NCBI RefSeq assembly: GCF_025685425.1
Contig: NZ_JAGTAS010000058.1
Location: 186,001 to 250,000, forward strand
DNA length: 64,000 nt
Direction: 5' to 3'
Source of the DNA: Terriglobus albidus
GTDB lineage: Bacteria; Acidobacteriota; Terriglobia; Terriglobales; Acidobacteriaceae
The notes under the pieces were generated by a model. The model was not told where the DNA came from, searched no databases, and saw only the letters and a list, made by a program, of their open reading frames with translations. Positions 1-9,456 of this stretch are shown one piece after another. Both the position numbers and the translations under genes were made by a program. The stretch's first letter is position 1. Each line of letters begins with the position of its first letter.

Positions 1-459
1 CCGGCAGCATTTGCGGCCGCGCGTTGGCAGCAGTTTTATCCCGGGGATGCGTATGTCGACTGGTGGGGTGTGAACCTTTTCTCTCCGCCAACTCTATCCT
101 CTGCGGCGACACGTGAATTTCTTGCCGAGGCAGACAAGCATGGCTTTCCCGTCATGATCGCGGAATCAACGTTGCGAGGCGCCTCCGTGCATGACCCACA
201 TGCGGCGATCGATCAATGGTTCGCACCCTACTTCGGCCTGCTTCGCGGGACAAAAGGCATCAAGGCTTTCTGCTACATCGACTGGGATTGGCGTATCTAT
301 CCGCAGTGGGCAGATTGGGGTGATGCGCGGATAGAGAGCGATGCGACGGTGCTCGAGTTCTACCGATCGCAGGTCCTCAACTCATCAGCCACACAGTGGC
401 TCTCCGGTGGAGCGGACCGTACGACAACGCGCACTGTTCTGCGTCTTGACGGCAAATAG
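1..459 (+). CDS. C-terminal fragment of a probable glycoside hydrolase (GH26/clan-A-like TIM barrel)
   Basis: The reading frame is open from the first base of the window, so the N-terminus is missing. The visible 152 residues begin in frame with the motif FYPGDAYVDWWGVN, which resembles the 'YPGD-YVDW-G' strand of GH26-type mannanases and related clan-A enzymes. Further on, PVMIAES resembles the strand carrying the catalytic nucleophile glutamate, and an aromatic stretch (CYIDWDWRIYPQW) could line a sugar-binding cleft. The stop at 457-459 lies 1 base from the convergent end of the minus-strand glycosyltransferase gene. The family is inferred from short motifs; substrate and signal peptide cannot be judged from this fragment. 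Confidence 0.6.
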   Translation, partial: PAAFAAARWQQFYPGDAYVDWWGVNLFSPPTLSSAATREFLAEADKHGFPVMIAESTLRGASVHDPHAAIDQWFAPYFGLLRGTKGIKAFCYIDWDWRIYPQWADWGDARIESDATVLEFYRSQVLNSSATQWLSGGADRTTTRTVLRLDGK

Positions 460-460
460 T

Positions 461-1465
461 TTACTGACGTGGCGCCGTATCGGGACGTTCTCCATGCCGA
501 CTGCGGAAGTCCATTCGATTGAGAAACTGTGACGAACCGCCGCGTGCCGCGGTCAATCCCCGATACAAGCCGGCTGTGACCGCGAGACTCAGTCGAGCAT
601 CCAACACCTTTGCCGGTTGTCGTGTGAGATGCCCTGCCGCCCATTGAGGAATATCCCGCGCGACCGCGAGAAGTAAACGTCCGGTCAGGTTATATAGGAG
701 CCTGGTAGGACTCTTCCTCGCCCCGGCGAGCCGGGCTTCGATCGCGCCGGTGCGCATGGCTGACTGGCTCAAGAAATGCGGATCAAGCCTGCGCGGCGGA
801 ATCAGGTGCAGCACCTTCGCCTCGGGAGCCAGCCACATACGGTGCCCTGCCTGGTGCATTCGTTGGAAAAGATCGGTGTCTTCTCCACCCTCGGTAAAGT
901 TGAGATCGAACCCGCCCAGTGATTCGAAGACATCCCGACGGATAAGCACATTGTTGGTCGAGGGAAGCTCGTGAAACTGCATACTCCGCTCTTCCGAGAA
1001 TAGAATCTCGCCGAGCAGCCGCCGGGCGCGCGGGCCTACCTCACTGAAAGACCACCCGTCAGGGAGTGAGAGCGCGGTCGCTCCTCCCACACATACAGCA
1101 TGATTCTGCTGGGCGACACGATAGAGAGTCTGCAGCCAGTGAGGCGGCGCGATCTCGTCATCGTCAAAGCTCGCGAGCCAACGACCACGCGCGTGTTGTG
1201 CGGCCAGATTCCGGGCAGCAGCAACCCCTTGTTTGGCTCCCCGCAGGATGCGGACAGAAATCGCCGCCTCAACCTGATATTTCGCCAACACCTCAGGCGT
1301 GTTGTCGGTTGATTGATCGTCGACAATCACCATCTCAACCGGAACACTCGCGAGAAGCGATTGCCCGAGGAGCGCATCCAAAACTCCCGGCAGGAGATGC
1401 GCACGGCTGCACGTCGTCATGACGACGCTGATCTCGGGCTCTGGATCGGAGGGACGAGGTACCAC
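461..1465 (-). CDS. Family 2 glycosyltransferase
   Basis: Likely a cytoplasmic inverting GT-A glycosyltransferase that uses a nucleotide sugar. The N-terminal GT2 fold is clear: EISVVMTTCSRAHLL (first beta strand), EMVIVDDQSTDNT (nucleotide-binding Asp pair), a GVAAARN segment, and SFDDDEI, the metal-binding DXD-type motif. A later GGEDTDLFQRM matches the 'ED' acceptor/catalytic region. No membrane helices stand out. The start used is a GTG; no strong ribosome site is visible, so a few residues of uncertainty remain. It lies 87 bases downstream of the receiver-like gene on the same strand and may be cotranscribed with it. Acceptor and donor are unknown; a role in cell-surface polysaccharide is inferred from the neighbouring rfb locus. 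Confidence 0.85.
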   Translation of the reverse strand: MVPRPSDPEPEISVVMTTCSRAHLLPGVLDALLGQSLLASVPVEMVIVDDQSTDNTPEVLAKYQVEAAISVRILRGAKQGVAAARNLAAQHARGRWLASFDDDEIAPPHWLQTLYRVAQQNHAVCVGGATALSLPDGWSFSEVGPRARRLLGEILFSEERSMQFHELPSTNNVLIRRDVFESLGGFDLNFTEGGEDTDLFQRMHQAGHRMWLAPEAKVLHLIPPRRLDPHFLSQSAMRTGAIEARLAGARKSPTRLLYNLTGRLLLAVARDIPQWAAGHLTRQPAKVLDARLSLAVTAGLYRGLTAARGGSSQFLNRMDFRSRHGERPDTAPRQ

Positions 1466-1552
1466 ATACGCAGTCTATCTGAGACAAGCGCTCAATTCGC
1501 GGAAGCAGAAGACTTCCCTCGCTCCGAAACCACAGAGTTGCCCAATTGAAGA

Positions 1553-1924
1553 TTAGGCGGCAGCACTGCCGAACGTCTTCGTCTCGAAGCGAGCCGCTGC
1601 CTGTTCCAGGAAGTGAAACAGGCTTGTGAAATCTTCCGAATAGATCGCGCCAAGCGCGGTTGCACTCAATTTATCAGTCAGACACACGATCGGCACACCG
1701 GCTCTTGCCAGAGCGCTGCCCATCAAAATCTGACGGGCGGGCGGCACTGTATGGCAAAGAATCGCGGTTCCATACCCGGGATACAAGGCTTCGTCCAGCC
1801 AAACGGAGCTCGGCAACGAAAGCACGTTATAACCGGCACGCATCAGAACCTCTGCCCTGTTATGCAGAAGGCCGGCATCGTCGCCAATCGACAGGACCAG
1901 AAAATCGTTATGTGTAGACTGCAT
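1553..1924 (-). CDS. Lone receiver-like domain protein, function unknown
   Basis: A 123-residue single-domain protein. The N-terminus (FLVLSIGDDAGLLHNRAEVLMRAGYNV) has the shape of a response-regulator receiver beta1-alpha1 region with an acidic pair (GDD). A hydrophobic strand follows (YGTAILCHTVP) where the phospho-acceptor strand would sit, but there Cys/His replace the usual Asp. GVPIVCLTD resembles beta5. No output domain is present. It may therefore be a degenerate, non-phosphorylated receiver used for protein-protein contact; this is inference from fold pattern only. No kinase lies nearby. The gene precedes the GT2 gene on the same strand. Confidence 0.6.
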   Translation of the reverse strand: MQSTHNDFLVLSIGDDAGLLHNRAEVLMRAGYNVLSLPSSVWLDEALYPGYGTAILCHTVPPARQILMGSALARAGVPIVCLTDKLSATALGAIYSEDFTSLFHFLEQAAARFETKTFGSAAA

Positions 1925-2189
1925 CGCAACCTCGGGAGATCCGCCAGAAGGACGGAGAAGTTAAAGCAATACAGGCAGTAATAAAACAGGGCGTGCAGGA
2001 TTCAGAGGGAAAGGGACCGCAGAGCAGTGTCACCAAAAGCGGACCTATTTTTCGCCTTGCTTCAAAGCATACTGCATTGCCGGATTAATGGGCGAAGGAT
2101 AAACCGCTTGACCGCCCTCTGTCCGCTACCGTACTAAGGCGGGTCAGGTCATATTACGATGAACGTACGGAACGCGACATTAGAGACAA

Positions 2190-3278
2190 TTAGAGGCGAT
2201 CTTCATAGGCTGCGATTTGACCCAATGTCTGAGCCTGCATGTCCATGCCTCGCCTCTGCTGCTGGTACCAGAGAGCTGTCCACTCAAGTGCTTCAGCGAT
2301 ACGAAGACGGGGTTGCCAGTCAAGCAGGCGGCGGGCCTTGTCTGCGTCGACTCGTAATACTCCAGACTCATGTTCACTCGGCATCGCGTCGATCTGGGTC
2401 GCGTCGATGTGGCAGGAGATGGAGTTGTCGCACAATGCGATCATTGAGCCGACGATCTGTTCCACCGGCCATGTATCTTCGAACTCGGGCCCGAAGTTAA
2501 AAGCATCGGAGAACTCTCGCGGAGACGATACCAGCCGTTCGGTAAGCAGCATGTATCCATAGAGTGGTTCAAGAACGTGCTGCCACGGTCGAATCGCCTT
2601 TGGATTACGGATGTGCACCGGTTCTCCGGCGCTGATCGCGCGGGCAACATCCGGGATGAGGCGATCCTGGGACCAGTCACCACCTCCAATGACATTGCCT
2701 GCCCTGGCCGTAGCCACACCGGCTGCACTGGAGGGCGCCACGGCGAAATACGATGCCCGATAGGCTGCGGTCACAAGCTCAGCACAGGCCTTACTGGAGG
2801 AGTAGGGATCGTGGCCGCCAAGTGGGTCTGTCTCAAGATAGGGCTTACCAGTTTCATCATTGCGGTAGCTCTTATCGCTGGTAATACAGAGCATCGCGCG
2901 CACACTGGAACATTGACGGGCCGCCTCAAGCAGATTCGCCGTGCCCATTACATTGGTGCCGTATGTTCCAAGGGGATCGCGGTAGGACCGCCGCACAAGA
3001 GACTGAGCTGCCAGGTGGAAGACGATCTCCGGCTCATATTCGAGGAGCGCCGATCGAAGCATGGGGAAGTCCCGGATGTCTCCCACACCATGTTCGACGA
3101 AATCCTGCACACGAGCCACAGTGAACAGATTGGGTTCGGTATCGGGATCGAGAGAGAAGCCGCGCACATGGGCACCCAACCGTGCGAGCCAAAGCGCCAG
3201 CCAACTCCCTTTGAACCCGGTGTGTCCTGTCAGGAATACCCGGCGGCCTGACCAGAAGTTTCCCAGACTTTCCCTCAC
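2190..3278 (-). CDS. rfbG: CDP-glucose 4,6-dehydratase
   Basis: Converts CDP-D-glucose to CDP-4-keto-6-deoxy-D-glucose, the second step to CDP-3,6-dideoxyhexoses, in the cytoplasm. The extended SDR fold is evident: the NAD-binding motif GHTGFKGSW near residue 18, the RSYRDPLGTYGTNVMG segment typical of this dehydratase, and a catalytic YSSSK (Tyr-x-x-x-Lys) near the middle. The length of 362 residues is normal for the family. It follows rfbF on the minus strand with a 13-base gap, so the two are very likely cotranscribed. The partner enzyme RfbH is encoded divergently about 0.9 kb away. Confidence 0.95.
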   Translation of the reverse strand: MRESLGNFWSGRRVFLTGHTGFKGSWLALWLARLGAHVRGFSLDPDTEPNLFTVARVQDFVEHGVGDIRDFPMLRSALLEYEPEIVFHLAAQSLVRRSYRDPLGTYGTNVMGTANLLEAARQCSSVRAMLCITSDKSYRNDETGKPYLETDPLGGHDPYSSSKACAELVTAAYRASYFAVAPSSAAGVATARAGNVIGGGDWSQDRLIPDVARAISAGEPVHIRNPKAIRPWQHVLEPLYGYMLLTERLVSSPREFSDAFNFGPEFEDTWPVEQIVGSMIALCDNSISCHIDATQIDAMPSEHESGVLRVDADKARRLLDWQPRLRIAEALEWTALWYQQQRRGMDMQAQTLGQIAAYEDRL

Positions 3279-3291
3279 CAGACCTTCCCCT

Positions 3292-4068
3292 TCACCAGAC
3301 TTTCCAAGGAGCCGCCCCGGTTGCCCATAGATCTTCTAGCCTGTGCTTGTCCCGCAAGGTGTCCATGGCCTGCCAGAAACCATGATGAAAATAAGCCTCG
3401 ACCTGCTGCTTTTCCGTCAGGCGGCGTACGGGCTCCTGTTCAAACATCCAATAGTCGTCGTGAATCTCGTCGATTACCTTTGGAGACAAAACAAAGAAAC
3501 CACCATTGATCCAGCCGCCTTGCCCCTGGGGCTTTTCCTGGAACTCCGAGACACTTGTGCCTTCAACATTCAGGCTGCCGAAACGGGCTGGAGGCAAGAT
3601 GGCCGTTACCGTGGCAAGCTTGCCATGCTTGCGGTGAAAGTCGACGGTGGACGTGATATCGATGTCGGCAACACCATCGCCATATGTCAAGCAGAACTCT
3701 TTTTCACCCTTGAGGTATTCCGCTACTCTGCGGAGTCGGCCGCCGGTACCGGTATTCTCCCCCGTATTCACTAGGGTGACTTTCCACGGTTCGGCAACGC
3801 TCTGATGGACTTCCATGCGGTTTTCCTGCATGTGGAAGGTGACATCGGAAGTGTGCATGAAGTAATTCGCGAAGTACTCCTTGATCAGATAGCCCTTGTA
3901 TCCACAGCAGATGATGAAATCGTTGATTTGATGTTGTGAATAAATTTTGAGGATGTGCCACAGAATCGGCTTGCCGCCAATTTCGACCATCGGTTTAGGG
4001 CGGATGCCGGTTTCTTCACTAATACGGGTTCCCAAACCGCCGGCTAGGATGACTGCTTTCATCGACAT
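3292..4068 (-). CDS. rfbF: Glucose-1-phosphate cytidylyltransferase
   Basis: Makes CDP-glucose from glucose-1-phosphate and CTP. The N-terminal nucleotidyltransferase signature [20 protein letters not shown] is textbook for RfbF, followed by [15 protein letters not shown] and the CCGYKGY and TYGDGVAD segments (the latter binds metal). The length of 258 residues fits the family. The start may be the ATG at 4068 or the second ATG two codons later. It heads a minus-strand rfbF-rfbG pair whose promoter must lie in the roughly 110 bases shared with the divergent rfbH gene. Confidence 0.96.
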   Translation of the reverse strand: MSMKAVILAGGLGTRISEETGIRPKPMVEIGGKPILWHILKIYSQHQINDFIICCGYKGYLIKEYFANYFMHTSDVTFHMQENRMEVHQSVAEPWKVTLVNTGENTGTGGRLRRVAEYLKGEKEFCLTYGDGVADIDITSTVDFHRKHGKLATVTAILPPARFGSLNVEGTSVSEFQEKPQGQGGWINGGFFVLSPKVIDEIHDDYWMFEQEPVRRLTEKQQVEAYFHHGFWQAMDTLRDKHRLEDLWATGAAPWKVW

Positions 4069-4182
4069 GGTTACTTCTTTATCGGCTTGCTTTCTCGTTT
4101 CCTCTAATCTTGAGCCAGAATGTGGCCCAAGCGTACACTAACCAGCAAAGATTTTGTTGCTAAAGACCCAAATGGAAACTCG

Positions 4183-5574
4183 ATGACCAACAGAGCAGCG
4201 CAGATCAGGGAACAGATCCTTTCACTTTCTGCCGAGTACATTCAGGAGGCATTCCCTGACCGGGAGTTCCGGCCGGGTGAGATCTCTGTGCCGGTCTCAG
4301 GTAAGGTCGTCGACGGGAGCGATGTACAGACCGCCGTCGATTCGGTATTGGATTGCTGGTTCACAACCGGGCGCTTTGCCGCGGAGTTCGAACGCAAACT
4401 GGCGAGATTTGTTGGCATACGAAGCGCCTCGCTTGTGAACTCCGGATCTTCCGCCAACCTGCTGGCCATTGCTGCCCTTACTTCTCCAAAGTTAGGGGAG
4501 CGACAGCTCAAGCCAGGTGACGAGGTCATTACTGTCGCTGCGGGATTTCCAACGACGGTCAATCCAATGTTGCAGCACGGCTTGGTCCCGGTCTTCGTCG
4601 ATGTAACACTCCCAACCTATGAAGTCGATGTCAACCAGTTCGAAGCGGCCCGCAGCGACAAGACCCGCGCCATCATGCTTGCCCATACGCTGGGAAATGT
4701 CTTCGACCTGGACGCAGTGAAAGCCTTTGCCGTGAAACACAATCTCTGGCTGATCGAGGATTGCTGCGATGCTCTCGGGTCAACCTGGAAGGGCCGGCGC
4801 GTGGGCAGCTTTGGAGATATTGCGACACTAAGCTTCTATCCCGCGCACCACATCACCACCGGCGAAGGCGGAGCCGTACTCACAGACAGCCCGAGTCTTA
4901 AAGTACTGATCGAATCTTTCCGTGACTGGGGACGGGATTGCTGGTGCGATCCGGGCAAAGATAACACCTGCGGAAAGCGCTTCGAATGGCAACTGGGCGA
5001 ACTGCCCTGCGGATACGACCACAAATACATCTACTCGCATGTTGGCTATAACCTGAAGGCAACCGATATGCAGGCAGCGATTGGGGTGTCGCAACTGGAA
5101 AAGCTGCCCGGATTTATCGGCCGCAGGAAAGAGAACTTCCGCTATCTCCACGAGTCTCTAAAACCACTGAGCGACGTGCTTGTGCTGCCAGAGGCTACGC
5201 CGGGAGCTGACCCGTCGTGGTTCGGATTCCCTATCGGTGTCCGCGAAAATGCTCCCTTTCGCCGCGATGATCTGACTCGAGCGCTCGAACAGCGAAAGAT
5301 CGGAACCCGATTGTTATTTGGCGGCAATCTGTTGAAGCAGCCCGCGTATGAAGACAAGCCGCATCGGGTCGTGGGGAACCTGCCCAATACTGACTTTGCC
5401 ATGAATCGTGTCTTCTGGATCGGTGTCTTCCCCGGCCTGAGCAGAGAGATGCTTGCTTATGTAGTCACCTCTATAAAAGAGTTCGTCGCCGAAGCGAAAC
5501 GGGGCGATATGCTATCTGATTCTGACCTGGTACAGGTTTTGAACCCAGCAGGAGTGAATCGTAATGACCGCTGA
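4183..5574 (+). CDS. rfbH: CDP-4-keto-6-deoxyglucose 3-dehydrase (RfbH/E1 type)
   Basis: PMP and [2Fe-2S]-dependent enzyme that removes the C3 hydroxyl of CDP-4-keto-6-deoxyglucose. It belongs to the DegT/DnrJ aminotransferase fold, but the PLP-anchoring lysine is replaced by histidine in [14 protein letters not shown], the diagnostic feature of E1. Downstream cysteines (DCWCDP, NTCGKR, LPCGYD) are placed like the iron-sulfur ligands of E1. I chose the ATG at 4183 because conserved sequence begins there; an in-frame start at 4120 would add 21 unconserved residues. No E3-type ferredoxin reductase gene (RfbI/AscD) is in the window, so its electron donor is unidentified. It overlaps the next gene by 11 bases. 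Confidence 0.95.
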   Translation: MTNRAAQIREQILSLSAEYIQEAFPDREFRPGEISVPVSGKVVDGSDVQTAVDSVLDCWFTTGRFAAEFERKLARFVGIRSASLVNSGSSANLLAIAALTSPKLGERQLKPGDEVITVAAGFPTTVNPMLQHGLVPVFVDVTLPTYEVDVNQFEAARSDKTRAIMLAHTLGNVFDLDAVKAFAVKHNLWLIEDCCDALGSTWKGRRVGSFGDIATLSFYPAHHITTGEGGAVLTDSPSLKVLIESFRDWGRDCWCDPGKDNTCGKRFEWQLGELPCGYDHKYIYSHVGYNLKATDMQAAIGVSQLEKLPGFIGRRKENFRYLHESLKPLSDVLVLPEATPGADPSWFGFPIGVRENAPFRRDDLTRALEQRKIGTRLLFGGNLLKQPAYEDKPHRVVGNLPNTDFAMNRVFWIGVFPGLSREMLAYVVTSIKEFVAEAKRGDMLSDSDLVQVLNPAGVNRNDR

Positions 5575-7066
5575 TCGCCCGCCGCTGTTCATCTATGAGA
5601 TGGCGAACAACCATATGGGTGACGTGGAGCACGGAGTCCGCATCGTGCGCGAGCTTAAAACCGCATCGGAAGGATTTCCATTCCGCTTCTGCGTCAAGCT
5701 GCAGTATCGCGATGCCGATACCTGGCTGCACCCGGATTATCGCGGCAAGTGCGATCTGAAACCAGTTAAGCGCTTCTCGGAGACGTCGCTGACATGGGAT
5801 CAGTATCTGACCATCAAGCAGGCGATCACAGATGCCGGATTTCTTTCGATGTGCACACCATGGGACGAAGTCGCGGTCGAGAAGATCGTCGAACATGGCT
5901 TCGATTTCATGAAGATCCCGAGCTGCTATGTCACGGACTGGCCGTTGCTGGAAAAGATTGTGCAGTACGATCTGCCCATCGTCGCTTCCACCGCCGGCGA
6001 GCCGCTGGAAGAAGTAGACCGGGTTGTAAGCTTTATCCGCCACCGCGATAAAGAGCTCACGCTCATGCATTGCGTCGGCGAGTATCCCGCACCCGATGAT
6101 CACCTGCACCTCGGTCAGATTCTCCTGCTGCGCAATCGTTACCCTGAGATCCCCGTCGGCTACTCGACCCATGAGCGTCCAGATAACTATGAAGCGGTGA
6201 AGATTGCCCTCGCCATGGGATCGGTCGCATTCGAGAAACACGTCGGTGTACCGACGGAGAAGTACTCGATCAACACCTATAGCGCTACGCCCGAGCAGGT
6301 GCGCAAATGGCTGCAGTCCGCGGCCGATGCCTTGACGATGATCGGAGATCCGGAGCATCGCTATCCCGCTCCGCCGGAAGAGCAGGTTGCCCTCGGCAAT
6401 CTCCATCGTGGAGCGTTTGTTCGCCAGCCGGTGCGTGCGGGGGAAATTATTCGTCCCTCGAATGTCTTTTTCGCCATGCCGAACCTTGGTGGACAGTTGG
6501 TAGCCCAGGACTTCTCCAAGTACACGGAGTTCACCGCCGGCGAGGATATTCCTGCAAACGGCCCGATCATGCGCGATAAAGTCTCTACCCGGTACACCCG
6601 CGAACAGGTGTACCAGATCGTTTCAGCGGTCCGGGGTCTGCTGAAAAAAAGCCGTGTACAAGTGCCTGGACGGTGTGAACTGGAGATCTCTCACCACTAC
6701 GGCCTGGAGCGGTTTCGCGAGTTTGGTTTGACGGCTGTCACCGTCATCAATCGTGACTACTGCAAACGGCTGATGGTCGTCCTGCCGAAGCAGAAGCATC
6801 CGGAGCAGTGGCATAACCAGAAGAACGAGACCTACCACATCCTCTATGGAGATGTTTCAGTTCAACTGGATGGCAAGGAGACCGTTCATAAAGCGAATGA
6901 TGTGATCACTATTCCCCACGGGATCCGGCACTCGTTCTGGACAAAGAACGGAGCGGTCATTGAAGAGGTATCCAGCAGCTACACCAGCGACGACTCGTTC
7001 TACACCGACGAGAGCATTCTCGCCAACAAGAATCGCAAGACGTTTGTCACCTACTGGCTTGAATAG
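5564..7066 (+). CDS. NeuB-family sialic/nonulosonic-acid-type synthase with C-terminal cupin
   Basis: The N-terminal TIM barrel (about 1-270) belongs to the NeuB/SpsE family, which condenses phosphoenolpyruvate with an aldose. Family marks are [38 protein letters not shown] and GYSTHE. An antifreeze/SAF-like domain (about 275-345) follows. Unusually, a cupin barrel is fused at the C-terminus (about 375-490), with [16 protein letters not shown] and [12 protein letters not shown] carrying candidate metal ligands. The length of 500 residues greatly exceeds plain NeuB (about 340-350). It starts inside the end of rfbH and abuts the HAD gene (next base), indicating one operon. The sugar made is unknown; the PEP-condensing role is inferred from family. 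Confidence 0.85.
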   Translation: MTADRPPLFIYEMANNHMGDVEHGVRIVRELKTASEGFPFRFCVKLQYRDADTWLHPDYRGKCDLKPVKRFSETSLTWDQYLTIKQAITDAGFLSMCTPWDEVAVEKIVEHGFDFMKIPSCYVTDWPLLEKIVQYDLPIVASTAGEPLEEVDRVVSFIRHRDKELTLMHCVGEYPAPDDHLHLGQILLLRNRYPEIPVGYSTHERPDNYEAVKIALAMGSVAFEKHVGVPTEKYSINTYSATPEQVRKWLQSAADALTMIGDPEHRYPAPPEEQVALGNLHRGAFVRQPVRAGEIIRPSNVFFAMPNLGGQLVAQDFSKYTEFTAGEDIPANGPIMRDKVSTRYTREQVYQIVSAVRGLLKKSRVQVPGRCELEISHHYGLERFREFGLTAVTVINRDYCKRLMVVLPKQKHPEQWHNQKNETYHILYGDVSVQLDGKETVHKANDVITIPHGIRHSFWTKNGAVIEEVSSSYTSDDSFYTDESILANKNRKTFVTYWLE

Positions 7067-7654
7067 ATGCTGACTCTCGTATGGGATGTTGACGATGTTC
7101 TGAATGATCTGATGCACCAGTGGTTTCATTGCCAGTGGATGCCGGATCATCCGGAATGCCGGCTTCGCTTCGAAGACCTGAGTTGCAACCCACCGCATGC
7201 GGCGCTTGGCGTCTCCCGCGAGGAGTACCTGACATCCATGGATCTCTTCCGGCGGACAAACAGGGCTAAAGAGATGGAGCCGAACCCGGAGGTGGTTGCG
7301 TGGTTCTTCCAGTATGGGGCTCGCTTCCGCCACGTCGCGCTAACGGCACGACCGCTGGCTACTGCTCCTGATGTGGCTTCCTGGGTTTTTAAGTATTTCG
7401 GTCTATGGATCCGCACATTCGGTGTGGTGCCAAGCCGGCATGATGCCGATACACCGCTATATGACCTTACGAAGGGCGAATACCTGCGCTGGTTGCGCAG
7501 CGGAGATGTCCTGATCGACGATTCTTCCGAAAACATTAGCCAGGCCGCCGGGCTGGGGATGCGTGTCTTACAGCCGGCGCAGCCGTGGAACAACAGCGAA
7601 CTTACCATGCAAGCGCTGCTTCACCAGCTTGCAACGATGCCGGAGAATCGATGA
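7067..7654 (+). CDS. HAD-superfamily phosphatase, probable sugar-phosphate phosphatase
   Basis: A 195-residue cytoplasmic HAD hydrolase. Motif I is WDVDDVLN (nucleophile Asp7, acid/base Asp9), motif II is ALTARP, and motif IV is DVLIDDS near residue 155, with a lysine in DLTKGEY ahead of it as motif III. It is placed immediately after the NeuB-like gene, with the next gene's start overlapping its stop (ATGA). By analogy with nonulosonate and heptose pathways it may dephosphorylate the condensation product; that is inference from position. No transmembrane segment is present. Confidence 0.75.
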   Translation: MLTLVWDVDDVLNDLMHQWFHCQWMPDHPECRLRFEDLSCNPPHAALGVSREEYLTSMDLFRRTNRAKEMEPNPEVVAWFFQYGARFRHVALTARPLATAPDVASWVFKYFGLWIRTFGVVPSRHDADTPLYDLTKGEYLRWLRSGDVLIDDSSENISQAAGLGMRVLQPAQPWNNSELTMQALLHQLATMPENR

Positions 7655-9450
7655 TCAAGCTTTCCGACTACATTATGCAGTTCCTCGTGGACCGTGGTGT
7701 CCACCGCATCTTCATGCTGACGGGCGGCGGTTGCATGCATCTGGTGGATTCGGTAGGGCGGCAGGCTGGACTCGAATACGTCTGCTGCCTGCATGAACAG
7801 GGCGTCGCCTTCGCCGCGCAGGCTCATGCGGAGTACACCGGAACCCTGTCGGCCGCGCTGGTGACCACTGGCCCGGGCGGTACGAATGCAATCACCGGTC
7901 TGGCTGCTGCATGGCTAGACTCAACCCCCTGCATCTTTCTCTCCGGCCAGGTTAAGCGCGCGGACCTGCTGACACAGTACGGGGTGCGATCGCTGGGCCC
8001 TCAGGAGCTGGACATTATCTCCGTCGTGAAACCGCTCACGAAGTACGCAAAGACGATTGTTGAGCCAAATGACATCCGCTACGAGCTGGAGCGAGCGGTG
8101 CATGAGGCAAGGACCGGAAGACGCGGACCGGTATGGCTCGATATCCCACTCGATGTGCAGGCGCAGATGGTAGATGAGAGTTCTCTGCGGGCCTATCTTC
8201 CAGAATCAACTTCGGCAGCAGATAATTTGCTGAAACAGCAGGTCTCCGATGCAATCTCGCTGTTGCGACAGGCAGAACGCCCCGTACTCTTTCTCGGTAA
8301 TGGTGCGCGTCAGGCCTATAACGACGGCCTGGTGACAGAGCTCATCGATCGCTTGAATATTCCGGTGCTTTTGACCTGGAAGGCAATGGATATGCTCCCT
8401 GACGACGCCGCTCAGTTTGCCGGCAGGCCTGGTTCCGTAGCTTCACGGTGGTCAAACTTTACCCAGCAGAATGCGGATTTCATTCTGGTGCTCGGCGCAC
8501 GGTTGGATCGTCCGCAGGTGGCGTTCAGCCATGAGAAGTTCGCTCGCGCCGCCAAAAAGGTTATCGTCGACATCGATCCCGCAGAGCTTGCAAAACTCAA
8601 CATGCCCATCGACGTGCCAGTCGCGGCGGACGCTGCACAGTTCCTCCGCGAGCTGCTCTCTCAGTTGAAGGCCGTGCAGCTTCCAGATACTTCTTCATGG
8701 ATGGCAAAGACCAAAGACTGGCGAGAGAAGTATCCCGATATCCTGCCGGAATATTGGCAGGCAAAAGACGTCGTGGATCTCTACGTCCTTGTGGATGTAC
8801 TTTCTGACCTTTGTACACCGGACGATGTTCTTGCTCCCGGTAGCTCGGGAGCATGCAGCGATGTCTTCCTGCAGAGCTTCCGACTTAAAAAAGGACAACG
8901 TGTCGTAAACTCACCGACGCTTGGAGCGATGGGAACCGGTCTACCGGGTTCAATCGGATCCTGCCTTGCATCAGGAGGACGGCGAACAATCGTTATCAAT
9001 GGAGACGGCGGATTCCAGTTGAATATCCAGGAACTTGAGACGGTACGGCGCCTGAATCTTCCGATCAAGTTCTTCGTTCTCTGTAACGGCACCTATGCTT
9101 CCATCATGGGGATGCAGACGCGGCACTTTCAGGGACGGATGGTCGGCAGCGATCCGGAAAGCCATCTCACGCTTCCCGATGTCCGCAACGTGGCGCAGGC
9201 CTATGGCATTGCAACTGACGAGATTGCAGATCATGAGGGGATTCGCGAAAAGATACAGGCAATGCTGGATCGCCCGGGACCGCTCGTCTGCGCAGTCACC
9301 GTCTCTTCGGAGCAGGTGGTGCAGCCTCGCGCCACGTCCGCGACGCGCGCTGATGGGACCATTGTAAGTCTTCCGATGGAAGATATGGAGCCGCGTCTTC
9401 CTCGCGAGGTCTTCCGTGCGGAGATGATTGTTGCCCCCGTGGAGGTGTGA
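7651..9450 (+). CDS. Thiamine-diphosphate-dependent enzyme, acetolactate-synthase-like
   Basis: A 599-residue protein with the three-domain architecture of acetolactate synthase-type ThDP enzymes. The N-terminal domain includes FMLTGGGCMHLVD and the activating glutamate in CCLHEQG. The central domain (about 190-330) includes VLFLGNGAR. The C-terminal PP domain carries NGDGGFQLNIQEL, the GDG...N ThDP-binding motif. The ATG at 7651 overlaps the preceding stop by four bases and starts exactly at the conserved IKLSDYI segment. Its place in a CDP-dideoxyhexose locus recalls YerE, the ThDP enzyme that adds an acetyl branch to CDP-4-keto-3,6-dideoxyglucose. Whether this enzyme does that, or feeds the NeuB reaction, cannot be decided from sequence alone. 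Confidence 0.85.
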   Translation: MIKLSDYIMQFLVDRGVHRIFMLTGGGCMHLVDSVGRQAGLEYVCCLHEQGVAFAAQAHAEYTGTLSAALVTTGPGGTNAITGLAAAWLDSTPCIFLSGQVKRADLLTQYGVRSLGPQELDIISVVKPLTKYAKTIVEPNDIRYELERAVHEARTGRRGPVWLDIPLDVQAQMVDESSLRAYLPESTSAADNLLKQQVSDAISLLRQAERPVLFLGNGARQAYNDGLVTELIDRLNIPVLLTWKAMDMLPDDAAQFAGRPGSVASRWSNFTQQNADFILVLGARLDRPQVAFSHEKFARAAKKVIVDIDPAELAKLNMPIDVPVAADAAQFLRELLSQLKAVQLPDTSSWMAKTKDWREKYPDILPEYWQAKDVVDLYVLVDVLSDLCTPDDVLAPGSSGACSDVFLQSFRLKKGQRVVNSPTLGAMGTGLPGSIGSCLASGGRRTIVINGDGGFQLNIQELETVRRLNLPIKFFVLCNGTYASIMGMQTRHFQGRMVGSDPESHLTLPDVRNVAQAYGIATDEIADHEGIREKIQAMLDRPGPLVCAVTVSSEQVVQPRATSATRADGTIVSLPMEDMEPRLPREVFRAEMIVAPVEV

Positions 9451-9456
9451 TCACGA

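Noticed and set aside
4079-4086. GCCGATAA on the minus strand just before rfbF, as a sigma-28 -10 box
   Set aside because: No acceptable -35 at 11 bases, and it lies too close to the start codon.
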